DNA of 13,840 nt. Source: an uncultured Eubacteriales bacterium (GTDB lineage: Bacteria > Bacillota > Clostridia > Tissierellales > Peptoniphilaceae). The stretch spans positions 1 through 13,840 of the forward strand of contig CABTXP010000032.1 of the NCBI GenBank assembly GCA_902488815.1, given 5' to 3'. Shown one piece after another: positions 1 to 5,074 of this stretch. Both the position numbers and the translations under genes were made by a program. The notes beneath the pieces are model-generated. The model had not been told where the DNA came from. It saw nothing but the letters and a program-made list of their open reading frames with translations, and made no database searches. The stretch's first letter is position 1; the number at the start of each line of letters is the position of its first letter.

Positions 1-19
1 AGTCCTCTTTCCCGCACCA
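1..19 (+). tRNA. 3' end of a tRNA (probably tRNA-Leu), cut by the window edge
   Basis: The first 19 bases fit the end of a tRNA: AGT as the last three T-loop positions (58-60), CCTCT as the 3' side of the T stem starting with the conserved C61, TTCCCGC as the 3' acceptor strand, discriminator A73 and an encoded CCA. The matching 5' acceptor strand would be GCGGGAA, outside the window. A GCGGG acceptor with A73 is typical of Firmicutes tRNA-Leu, while bacterial tRNA-Gly with a similar acceptor usually has U73. The anticodon is not visible, so the amino acid is an inference. A terminator starts 3 nt after the CCA, as expected for the last gene of a tRNA transcript. Confidence 0.6.
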
Positions 20-22
20 AGT

Positions 23-50
23 AACCACGTTTTATACGTGGTTTTTTTAT
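23..50 (+). terminator. Rho-independent terminator after the tRNA
   Basis: A perfect 8-bp stem (AACCACGT at 23-30 with ACGTGGTT at 36-43) closes a 5-nt loop and runs straight into a T tract. It lies 3 nt after the tRNA CCA end and before the promoter of the next gene. Confidence 0.85.
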
Positions 51-83
51 TTTACACACATATTTCATACATTCGTGTTAAGA

Positions 84-107
84 TATAATAAATTATATTT
101 AAGGATG
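84..107 (+). promoter_or_regulatory. Candidate -10 box and ribosome binding site of the small membrane protein gene
   Basis: A consensus TATAAT lies at 84-89. The -35 side is weak (TATTTC at 61-66 with a 17-nt spacer). AAGGATG at 101-107 is a ribosome binding site 5 nt before the ATG at 113. The start site would lie near position 96, giving a very short leader. Confidence 0.45.
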
Positions 108-112
108 ATTAC

Positions 113-505
113 ATGGATAATAAAAAGAATTTTTTTAACGGGAGATACGGCAGAGACGAGTTAGGCGTTTTTATGTTCTTCATTTCTCTCTTCCTCATAG
201 TTCTTGCAACTGTGACAAGGATATCTCTCTTTTATTCAATAGGCGTTGTGACTTTGGTTTTTGAAAATTTTAGAGTTTTATCAAAAAATATTCCTGTGAG
301 AAGGAAAGAAAACGAACAGTTTTTAAAGTTGGTGTCTCCTGTCACAAATAAAATTTCTATTTGGAGGCGAAATTTCAGAGACAGAAAAGTCTACAAATAT
401 TTAAAATGCCCTCACTGCGGCACAACTTTACGCGTACCTCGCGGCAAGGGCAAAATAAAAGTCAGATGTAAAAAATGCGGAACAATTTTTGAAGCCAGAT
501 CTTAA
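113..505 (+). CDS. Small membrane protein with C-terminal zinc ribbon, function unknown
   Basis: This 130-residue protein has two closely spaced hydrophobic stretches, about residues 18-35 and 37-53. A basic linker (about 60-98) follows, then a compact C-terminal zinc ribbon with CxxCG at C99/C102 and CxxCG at C119/C122. The topology suggests a membrane hairpin with a cytosolic metal-binding tail. Zinc ribbons of this kind often bind nucleic acid or protein partners, but no named family is recognised and no function is assigned. The ATG start is supported by AAGGATG upstream. The gene stands alone between a tRNA terminator and hom, and its TAA stop overlaps the hom stop on the other strand. 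Confidence 0.8.
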   Translation: MDNKKNFFNGRYGRDELGVFMFFISLFLIVLATVTRISLFYSIGVVTLVFENFRVLSKNIPVRRKENEQFLKLVSPVTNKISIWRRNFRDRKVYKYLKCPHCGTTLRVPRGKGKIKVRCKKCGTIFEARS

Positions 506-1659
506 AGGATTTTTGCAAAAAAATCTTTTGGGTCTGCTTTTTTTATCAGCTCTTCTCTCTCTATTTCCTTGGTGATAAATATTTTTTCCCCACCATCTTC
601 AATTACTTTCTCTACTATAGACTTCATTTCATTTAAATCTTTTTTTGTCCTCACATAGTAGCGGCGTTTTATCGAGGCACTATTCGCCTTTACTCTTCCC
701 GAAATTTTCACCGGGTACCAGTTCCCGGATATGACATCTAATATGTCCCTTACTACGGCATCACCTGTCGGGAGCGACCCTGCTCCGCCGCCGCCAAGTG
801 AAATTGTGCCGGCGTTGTTAAAATCAATTTCCACCAAGTTAAGAGCATCATTCGTATTATAAAAATTTGAACTCGCCTTTACGACGGTAGGCTCTACTGC
901 AAAAGTATTGTCCTTCAAATTTCCCACGGCAATAAGTTTTATAGTCGCCCCCACCTTCTTAACGCATTCCACGTCTTTTTTGGAAATTTCACTTATTCCT
1001 CTTACGACAATGTTGTCCTCTCCCACATATTTTTGCGCCGCAATTGAAGACAGTATGTTTAACTTTCTCATGGCATCAAAGCCCTCAACGTCGTCGGTAG
1101 GGTCCGCCTCAGCGTAGCCAAGCTCCTGCGCCGTCTTTAAAACTTCACTGTATTCCTTGCCTTCTTCAAACATATTTGAAAGTATGAAGTTACTTGTGCC
1201 GTTTAAAATTCCCCTCACTTCACTTACTTCGTTTGATATAATACCTCGCCTCAAAACTTCAATACAAGGTATTGCCGCCGCAACTGAACTTTCGTACAAA
1301 AATGCCACATTGTTTTCATTTGCAATTCGGGTAAATTCTTCAAAATATTTCGACACCACGGCTTTGTTGGAGCTCACCACAGGAACGTTTCGCATTAAAC
1401 ATGTCTTAATGTACTTATAAGACGCCTCCACATCTCCTGTCATTTCAGCCACAACATCCAAATCGGCGCTTAAAAAGTCTTCAAAATCATTTGCCAACAG
1501 GTGGGCATAGTCCTTCGCCTTATCCTTGTTTCGCACCAAAATTTTTACGACTTCTACGTCTTCATTTAAATAACTTTTTATCTCAGCTTTGCGCTTATTT
1601 AAAATTTCAAAGGCACCTTTGCCTACAACTCCGAATCCTATTAAACCAATTTTTTTCAT
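502..1659 (-). CDS. hom: Homoserine dehydrogenase with shortened C-terminal regulatory region
   Basis: Homoserine dehydrogenase reduces L-aspartate 4-semialdehyde to L-homoserine with NAD(P)H, at the branch to threonine and methionine, in the cytoplasm. The 385-residue product has the Rossmann loop GFGVVGKG at 8-15, the SSNK segment with K99, GILNGTSNFIL at 150-160 and the signature GYAEADPTDDVEGFD at 181-195. E184, D190, D195 and K199 line up with the substrate and catalytic residues E208, D214, D219 and K223 of the yeast enzyme. Many Firmicutes homologues are about 430 residues with a full ACT domain. Here the stretch after residue 314 is only about 70 residues and keeps just the edges of an ACT fold. 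The ATG is preceded by AGGAGGG. Divergent asd supplies its substrate. No aspartokinase or threonine synthase gene is in the window. Confidence 0.95.
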   Translation of the reverse strand: MKKIGLIGFGVVGKGAFEILNKRKAEIKSYLNEDVEVVKILVRNKDKAKDYAHLLANDFEDFLSADLDVVAEMTGDVEASYKYIKTCLMRNVPVVSSNKAVVSKYFEEFTRIANENNVAFLYESSVAAAIPCIEVLRRGIISNEVSEVRGILNGTSNFILSNMFEEGKEYSEVLKTAQELGYAEADPTDDVEGFDAMRKLNILSSIAAQKYVGEDNIVVRGISEISKKDVECVKKVGATIKLIAVGNLKDNTFAVEPTVVKASSNFYNTNDALNLVEIDFNNAGTISLGGGGAGSLPTGDAVVRDILDVISGNWYPVKISGRVKANSASIKRRYYVRTKKDLNEMKSIVEKVIEDGGEKIFITKEIEREELIKKADPKDFFAKIL

Positions 1660-1676
1660 CTGTCCCTCCTTTTATC

Positions 1677-1682
1677 ATTATA
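1677..1682 (-). promoter_or_regulatory. Candidate hom promoter (-10)
   Basis: On the minus strand TATAAT occurs 17 nt before the hom ATG. No convincing -35 is seen at the usual distance. Transcription would start about 10 nt before the ATG, leaving just room for AGGAGGG. It sits back to back with the asd promoter. Confidence 0.4.
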
Positions 1683-1695
1683 ACCTATTAAAGAG

Positions 1696-1724
1696 TTGAA
1701 TTATATTTTCATAGGTGGTATATT
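1696..1724 (+). promoter_or_regulatory. asd promoter
   Basis: TTGAAT (1696-1701), a 17-nt spacer and TATATT (1719-1724), with TGG just before the -10 as an extended element, form a good vegetative promoter. The ribosome binding site AGGGAGTG lies about 7 nt before the asd ATG at 1752. The whole hom-asd intergenic region is 92 bp, so both promoters are in close contact and could be co-regulated. No riboswitch-sized leader is present. Confidence 0.6.
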
Positions 1725-1751
1725 TACAATAAATTTTAAGGGAGTGATACC

Positions 1752-2738
1752 ATGAGTTATAACTTAGCCGTTTTAGGTGCCACAGGTCATGTGGGCCAAA
1801 AGATGATAGAAATTTTGGAAGAAAGAAGACTGCCAATAGATGAAATATATTTTTTCGCTTCAAAGAGATCGGCGGGAAATAAAATACAATTTTTAAATAA
1901 AGACTATGAGATTATTGAACTGACGGAGGAGAATTTAGGTAAGTGTAAAATCGACTTTGCCCTTTCGGCACTAGATGCAAAGCTTTCAAAAGAGTTTTCG
2001 CCTGTCGTAGCAAAAAACGGCGGAGTTGTCATTGACAACTCATCGGCATATAGAAACGAAGAGGGCTATCCTCTCGTCGTGCCTGAAATAAATCCAGAAG
2101 AAGCCTTTAAAAACAAGGGCATAATTGCAAGTCCCAACTGCAGCACTATTCAGTCTGTCGTTGCCCTTGAGCCGCTGTACAAAAAATACGGCATTGAGAG
2201 AATAATTTACACCACTTATCAAGCCGTCTCAGGCTCAGGCAAAAACGGCACGGAAGATTTGAATCGCGGCATTAAAGGAGAGGATCCCAAATTCTATCCC
2301 TACCCTATTGCCTTTAACATCCTGCCTCACATTGACGACTTTTTGGATACAGGTTACACCAAGGAAGAAATGAAGATGGTAAATGAAACAAGGAAGATCT
2401 TCGGCGACAATGATTTAAAAATTACTGCGACGGCGGTGAGAGTTCCCGTTTACAACTCACACTGTGTGGCAATAAACGTGGAGCTTAAAAAGCCCTTTGA
2501 GATTGAAGACATATTTGAAATGTATAAAAATTTCCCGGGCATTGTCCTTATGGACGACGTGAAAAACAATGTTTATCCAATGCCTGTTAGTGCCGACGGC
2601 AAGGACGAAGTCTATGTGGGTAGAATCAGAAGGGACGACTCAATTGAAAACGGACTTAACTTGTGGTGCGTGGCAGACAACGTGAGAAAGGGCGCAGCAC
2701 TTAATACAATTCAAATCCTTGAACTTATTGCAAAGTAG
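1752..2738 (+). CDS. asd: Aspartate-semialdehyde dehydrogenase
   Basis: Asd reduces L-4-aspartyl phosphate to L-aspartate 4-semialdehyde with NADPH, the common step to lysine/diaminopimelate, threonine and methionine. The 328-residue length is normal for the Gram-positive type. The N-terminal nucleotide loop is GATGHVGQ at 9-16. The catalytic cysteine is C130 in SPNCST. The substrate-binding arginine and the active-site histidine lie in RVPVYNSHC as R230 and H237. QAVSGSGKNG at 157-166 is also family-typical. The gene has its own promoter and a strong terminator, so it appears monocistronic. It is divergent from hom, which uses its product. Confidence 0.96.
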   Translation: MSYNLAVLGATGHVGQKMIEILEERRLPIDEIYFFASKRSAGNKIQFLNKDYEIIELTEENLGKCKIDFALSALDAKLSKEFSPVVAKNGGVVIDNSSAYRNEEGYPLVVPEINPEEAFKNKGIIASPNCSTIQSVVALEPLYKKYGIERIIYTTYQAVSGSGKNGTEDLNRGIKGEDPKFYPYPIAFNILPHIDDFLDTGYTKEEMKMVNETRKIFGDNDLKITATAVRVPVYNSHCVAINVELKKPFEIEDIFEMYKNFPGIVLMDDVKNNVYPMPVSADGKDEVYVGRIRRDDSIENGLNLWCVADNVRKGAALNTIQILELIAK

Positions 2739-2742
2739 AAAG

Positions 2743-2780
2743 TAAAAGTATCAGCATTAGCCGATACTTTTATTTTTTTT
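2743..2780 (+). terminator. Rho-independent terminator after asd
   Basis: A perfect 10-bp stem (TAAAAGTATC at 2743-2752 with GATACTTTTA at 2763-2772) and a 10-nt loop lead into a run of eight T. The hairpin overlaps the 3' end of the convergent XRE gene, whose last codons lie in its downstream arm. On the minus strand the T tract is poorer, so it mainly serves asd. Confidence 0.88.
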
Positions 2781-3170
2781 GGAATAAACAAGTCCTAATA
2801 TATATCCTGCAAAATATCCTATTACACCCCCACATAAAGTGAGCATTAAAATTTCAACGTCTCTGAACCTGTTTAATGAAAAAGCTATAATAAGGGTCAA
2901 CAGAGCAAAGATAATTGCGCCCGATATCATAATTTTTTTTGACGTTTCGACGTTAAGAGTTCCTTCATCATAACACACATCAGTGCCCTTTAATATATAG
3001 TCGGTACTCACGCCGAATAAATCGCTTAAGGCAATAATTTTATCCAAGTCCGGCATACTTTGACCGCTTTCCCACTTGGAGACAGCTTGACGAGATACGC
3101 CGATTTTGTTTGCCAACTCTTCTTGGGACAAGCCCATTTTCTTTCTAAGTAAATTAATTCTATCTTTCAA
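2757..3170 (-). CDS. XRE-family regulator with two membrane segments
   Basis: The 137-residue protein starts with a Cro/C1-type helix-turn-helix (about residues 5-60, with LSQEELANKIGVSRQAVSKW at 14-33) that binds DNA. Two hydrophobic segments follow (about 80-99 and 105-129) with a basic tail, so the regulator is probably tethered to the membrane. The start codon is TTG: GGAGGA lies 5 nt before it and the HTH then begins at its usual place. A nearly perfect 20-bp palindrome 11 nt upstream of the start is a likely self-operator. The gene lies downstream of the CRISPR array on the same strand with no clear minus-strand terminator between, so read-through is possible. Any control of the CRISPR locus is speculation. 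Such regulators are common and often act on membrane or stress genes. Confidence 0.85.
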   Translation of the reverse strand: MKDRINLLRKKMGLSQEELANKIGVSRQAVSKWESGQSMPDLDKIIALSDLFGVSTDYILKGTDVCYDEGTLNVETSKKIMISGAIIFALLTLIIAFSLNRFRDVEILMLTLCGGVIGYFAGYILGLVYSKKNKSIG

Positions 3171-3180
3171 AACTTCCTCC

Positions 3181-3200
3181 TTAATGTAAATTTACACTAA
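3181..3200. promoter_or_regulatory. Palindromic operator candidate upstream of the XRE gene
   Basis: TGTAAATTTACA (3185-3196) is a perfect palindrome. Extended to 3181-3200, the two 10-nt arms match with one mismatch. It lies just upstream of the GGAGGA site of the XRE gene and overlaps where a minus-strand -10 (TAAATT) could sit. Autoregulation by the XRE protein is the simplest reading. TTGCA also recurs three times between 3208 and 3255, which may add weaker sites. Confidence 0.5.
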
Positions 3201-3264
3201 AGTGCAGTTGCAATACAAGGTATAGGCCATTGCAAAATGTAAACCGCCGGTTGCATATAAATTT

Positions 3265-3290
3265 AGAGACCATTTAGGTCTCTTTTTTTT
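3265..3290 (+). terminator. Terminator-like hairpin at the edge of the CRISPR array (plus strand)
   Basis: A 7-bp perfect stem (AGAGACC at 3265-3271 with GGTCTCT at 3277-3283), a 5-nt loop and at least seven T form a good rho-independent terminator on the plus strand, directly next to the last array repeat. No plus-strand gene precedes it, because the XRE gene is on the minus strand. Read on the minus strand the hairpin lacks a T tract. It may stop plus-strand antisense transcription from entering the array, or end a short RNA starting between 3200 and 3260. Confidence 0.5.
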
Positions 3291-3384
3291 GTGCCGTCCC
3301 CTAACGGGGTTCTAAAAAAAGGAAGAAAAATATGATAAATATCGTCCGTCCCCTGTCGGGGTTCTAAAAAAAGGAAGAAAAACA
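3290..3384 (-). repeat. Degenerate distal end of the array: two long-type repeats (R1, R2)
   Basis: From 3294 and from 3346, a 37-nt stretch is shared with only two differences, both in the loop (CCCCTAACGGGG against CCCCTGTCGGGG on the plus strand). Both continue with GTTCT, an A run and GGAAG instead of the ATTAC of the inner repeats. Read on the minus strand each is a repeat of about 36 nt with a pyrimidine-rich 5' half, the length usual for type III-A. They are only 52 and 46 nt from the next copy, so hardly any spacer is left (about 16 and 10 nt if the repeats are 36 nt). This looks like a decayed or recombined array end. Confidence 0.7.
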
Positions 3385-3533
3385 TGTGTGTCCGTCCCCG
3401 CGTGGGGATTACAAGATTATAAAAAAGATAATTACTCAATCCTTCGCGCGTCCGTCCCCGCATGGGGATTACCGGAAAAATCGCAAGAACTGACAGCACG
3501 TATTGGTCGTGTCCGTCCCCGTGTGGGGATTAC

Positions 3534-3570
3534 TCAAAAAAATAGACGGCGTAACCGTTGAAATAGGTTC
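3534..3570 (-). other. Spacer resembling a phage tail tape-measure gene
   Basis: The spacer between the fifth and sixth repeats is open on the plus strand from 3536 and reads KKIDGVTVEIGS, the last codon using the first repeat base. Phage tape-measure proteins of siphoviruses often begin with a stretch like KIxGITIEIGGDTTGL. The match is from memory of the family, not a search. If right, the sense strand of the phage gene is the plus strand here, so a minus-strand crRNA would pair with the mRNA, as a type III complex needs. Confidence 0.5.
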
Positions 3571-3809
3571 GCATCCGTCCCCGCATAGGGATTACTGAAG
3601 AATAAAAAAAATCAAGACTCACCATCATGTCGCGCCCGTCCCCGCATGGGGATTACCTTAATCACGCTTCTGAAAAAGACTGGAAAACGTGTCCGTCCCC
3701 GCGTGGGGATTACCAGATAACTTCATGGATCACTGGTTTTTGTTCAGTCTGTCCGTCCCCGTGTGGGGATTACTTTAACACTAATTGTTATGCCAGAGAG
3801 AAAAAGATC

Positions 3810-3893
3810 GTGTCCGTCCCCTGTCGGGGTTTAATTAAAAGGAGAATTAATAATGATAAAAAGTATTAGTTCCCGTCCCCTGTCGAGGTCCAT
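3810..3893 (-). repeat. Degenerate leader-side repeats (R10, R11)
   Basis: R10 (core from 3814) and R11 (core from 3873) carry the TGTC loop seen in R2 rather than the GYRT loop of the inner repeats, and neither has the ATTAC end. R10 continues with an A-rich stretch containing AAAAGGA at the same distance from the stem as in R1 and R2, so it belongs to the long repeat class. On the minus strand R11 has the tag ACGGGAAC, very close to the common type III tag ACGGAAAC. One R11 stem change (GAGG on the plus strand) becomes a G-U pair in minus-strand RNA. Next to the presumed leader one would expect the best-conserved repeats, so this divergence is odd. Confidence 0.65.
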
Positions 3894-3909
3894 AAGTAAG
3901 ACTTTAAAT

Positions 3910-3938
3910 TTTTTAAGCGTCTCGATGTAAGACGTTAA
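3910..3938 (-). promoter_or_regulatory. Weak candidate leader promoter for the array
   Basis: On the minus strand TTAACG (3938-3933), a 17-nt spacer and TAAAAA (3915-3910) could form a weak promoter about 25 nt before the first repeat (R11). The region 3894-3997 is AT-rich and non-coding, as expected for a leader, but each hexamer matches consensus at only four of six positions. The array could equally be made by read-through from the csm operon. Confidence 0.25.
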
Positions 3939-3953
3939 TCATATAATCTTTTC

Positions 3954-3991
3954 GGGCACTACCTATGCCATAAGCAAATAAAGTAATGCCC
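3954..3991 (-). other. RNA hairpin between csm5 and the array
   Basis: On the minus strand GGGCATTAC (3991-3983) pairs with GTAGTGCCC (3962-3954) over 9 bp with a single U-G pair, enclosing a 20-nt loop. It begins 6 nt after the csm5 stop codon. No T tract follows, so it is not a standard terminator. The pairing is complete only in minus-strand RNA, since the plus strand has a C-A mismatch. It could protect or process the csm mRNA end, or be part of the array leader. Confidence 0.45.
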
Positions 3992-3997
3992 TGTCAT

Positions 3998-5074
3998 TTA
4001 CACTCTGTCCACTTCTTTAAACGAGATTTCACACAGTCCGATTTCCAAAAGCTTCCTGTTGTAATTTGTCATCTTTACCCTTTGGGGTGAAGCGAACTTT
4101 ACATGTCTGTGGCCTTTGCCGGGAGATTTCCTGTCCAAAATTCTCTTGGCATATTCAAAGCCTTTATCCTCATCAAATATGGGATAGGTCAAAGTCTTGG
4201 ACACATATCCGGAGCCGCCGCCTAAGTAGATGTAGCTTCCCTCTCTCCTACGAAAACCGAAGTGTTCCAAAAAATAATAACTCACGTCGTCAAAAAAATA
4301 TCTGATTGCGTCCTTAATTTCTTCTATATCCATTATAAATCTGTCGTCCAATACCATTTGAAACTTTATTGTCTCTCCGGGCCTAATACTCTCTCTGTAA
4401 ACAGAGATGTTGTTTTCGCTTTTATTTATTCCCACGTCAATTTTTTGGCTGAGGATTAATTTGTCCTTTGATATAGGATCGCTGTCTGAAATTTGAAGAT
4501 ATTTAAAGGTGTTAATGTCTTTCTCCTTAATTACACCTATGGCCTTTTTTTCAATTTCATTCATTTTCCATGCGACATAGTTGTCCCTTTTTCTTCTGTC
4601 TCTTAAATATTCGTCCAAAAATTTATATTTCGACGGATTCTTCACGCCTTCGCCGTGTAAAAGTTCAGATATTATTGCAAGCCTTATTGCTCCCTTTAAT
4701 GTACTGCCGGGGACATAGGGATTCATATTTTTGTCCTTCATCGCCATTGCGATTTCGTTTAATGATCCCCTCTTAGGTTTCTTTAAAGAGTCAGTTGAAA
4801 TTTCGTAGGCGGAAAATTCTTTAAAGTTTTCCATGCCCACTCCCTTGAGCCAAGTGTACAAATCCTTATGTCTGCTCTTGTTGTCAATAAAATAGGATTC
4901 GAAGTTGTCCTGTAAGTTGTTTTCAATGACCCGCTTTAAAAACTTTCTCTCGTCAACCATGTATGCAGTTTTTTTGCCGTAGTCGTAAATGTATCCGGTT
5001 TTGTTTTTCTTTTCGCCGCTGCCTATGTGTAGCGGGCCTATTGTCTTTACACTTACTTCATATACCCTTTTCAT
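3998..5074 (-). CDS. csm5: Csm5, type III-A effector subunit
   Basis: Csm5 is a RAMP-fold (RRM-like) protein that caps the crRNA 3' end of the Csm complex and takes part in crRNA maturation. The chosen ATG at 5074 gives 358 residues. It overlaps the csm4 stop as ATGA and has GGAGGTG 6 nt upstream. A TTG 18 nt further upstream is less likely because it would precede that ribosome binding site. Visible motifs are the N-terminal strand ending in GPLHIGSG (13-20), the RAMP loop PYVPGSTLKGAIR (119-131), a glycine-rich loop LGGGSGY (284-290) and the C-terminal KFASPQRVKMTNYN segment typical of Csm5. It is the last gene of the operon. Confidence 0.92.
   Translation of the reverse strand: MKRVYEVSVKTIGPLHIGSGEKKNKTGYIYDYGKKTAYMVDERKFLKRVIENNLQDNFESYFIDNKSRHKDLYTWLKGVGMENFKEFSAYEISTDSLKKPKRGSLNEIAMAMKDKNMNPYVPGSTLKGAIRLAIISELLHGEGVKNPSKYKFLDEYLRDRRKRDNYVAWKMNEIEKKAIGVIKEKDINTFKYLQISDSDPISKDKLILSQKIDVGINKSENNISVYRESIRPGETIKFQMVLDDRFIMDIEEIKDAIRYFFDDVSYYFLEHFGFRRREGSYIYLGGGSGYVSKTLTYPIFDEDKGFEYAKRILDRKSPGKGHRHVKFASPQRVKMTNYNRKLLEIGLCEISFKEVDRV

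Larger units (their letters stand above)
3290..3893 (-). CRISPR. Type III-A CRISPR array, about 11 heterogeneous repeats
   Basis: Eleven copies of a core reading CCGTCCCC-N4-GGGG on the plus strand start at 3294, 3346, 3392, 3452, 3513, 3575, 3636, 3693, 3753, 3814 and 3873. The seven inner copies (R3-R9, starting 3392-3753) continue with ATTAC and are spaced 57-62 nt apart, giving spacers of about 32-37 nt with no similarity to each other. The crRNA strand is inferred to be minus: there the repeat is a CCCC/GGGG hairpin followed by an 8-nt tag ACGG-N4, like the 3' ends (GGGGACG...AC) of known type III repeats. This is co-directional with the csm operon. Stem changes in R6 and R11 stay paired as G-U only on this strand. 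The outer copies (R1, R2, R10, R11) differ in loop and 5' half. No cas1/cas2 is nearby. Confidence 0.93.

Noticed and set aside
506..540. A terminator in the 3' end of hom (imperfect AAAGGATTTTT / AAAAATCTTT pairing)
   Set aside because: The stem is nearly all A-T with a mismatch and a 2-nt loop, and it encodes the last Hom residues, so it is not a convincing terminator.
3265..3290. A tracrRNA-like or type II element beside the array
   Set aside because: There is no cas9, and the hairpin has no anti-repeat complementarity to the CRISPR repeats. It is a short stem plus T run only.
3627..3869. An 80-residue plus-strand reading frame with recurring CPSP-RGDY-like words
   Set aside because: It runs through the CRISPR array, and the repeated words are translations of the repeats. 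The intervening segments are unique spacers. A similar minus-strand frame at 3263-3499 is rejected for the same reason.
3325..3930. Tiny plus-strand frames with Shine-Dalgarno-like GGAAG or GGAG before ATG in the outer repeats (for example ATG at 3853 to TAA at 3930, 25 codons)
   Set aside because: The purine-rich motif is the complement of a pyrimidine-rich 5' half of the long repeats, a common feature of type III repeats. The frames are 10-25 codons and end in repeat sequence, so chance is more likely than coding.
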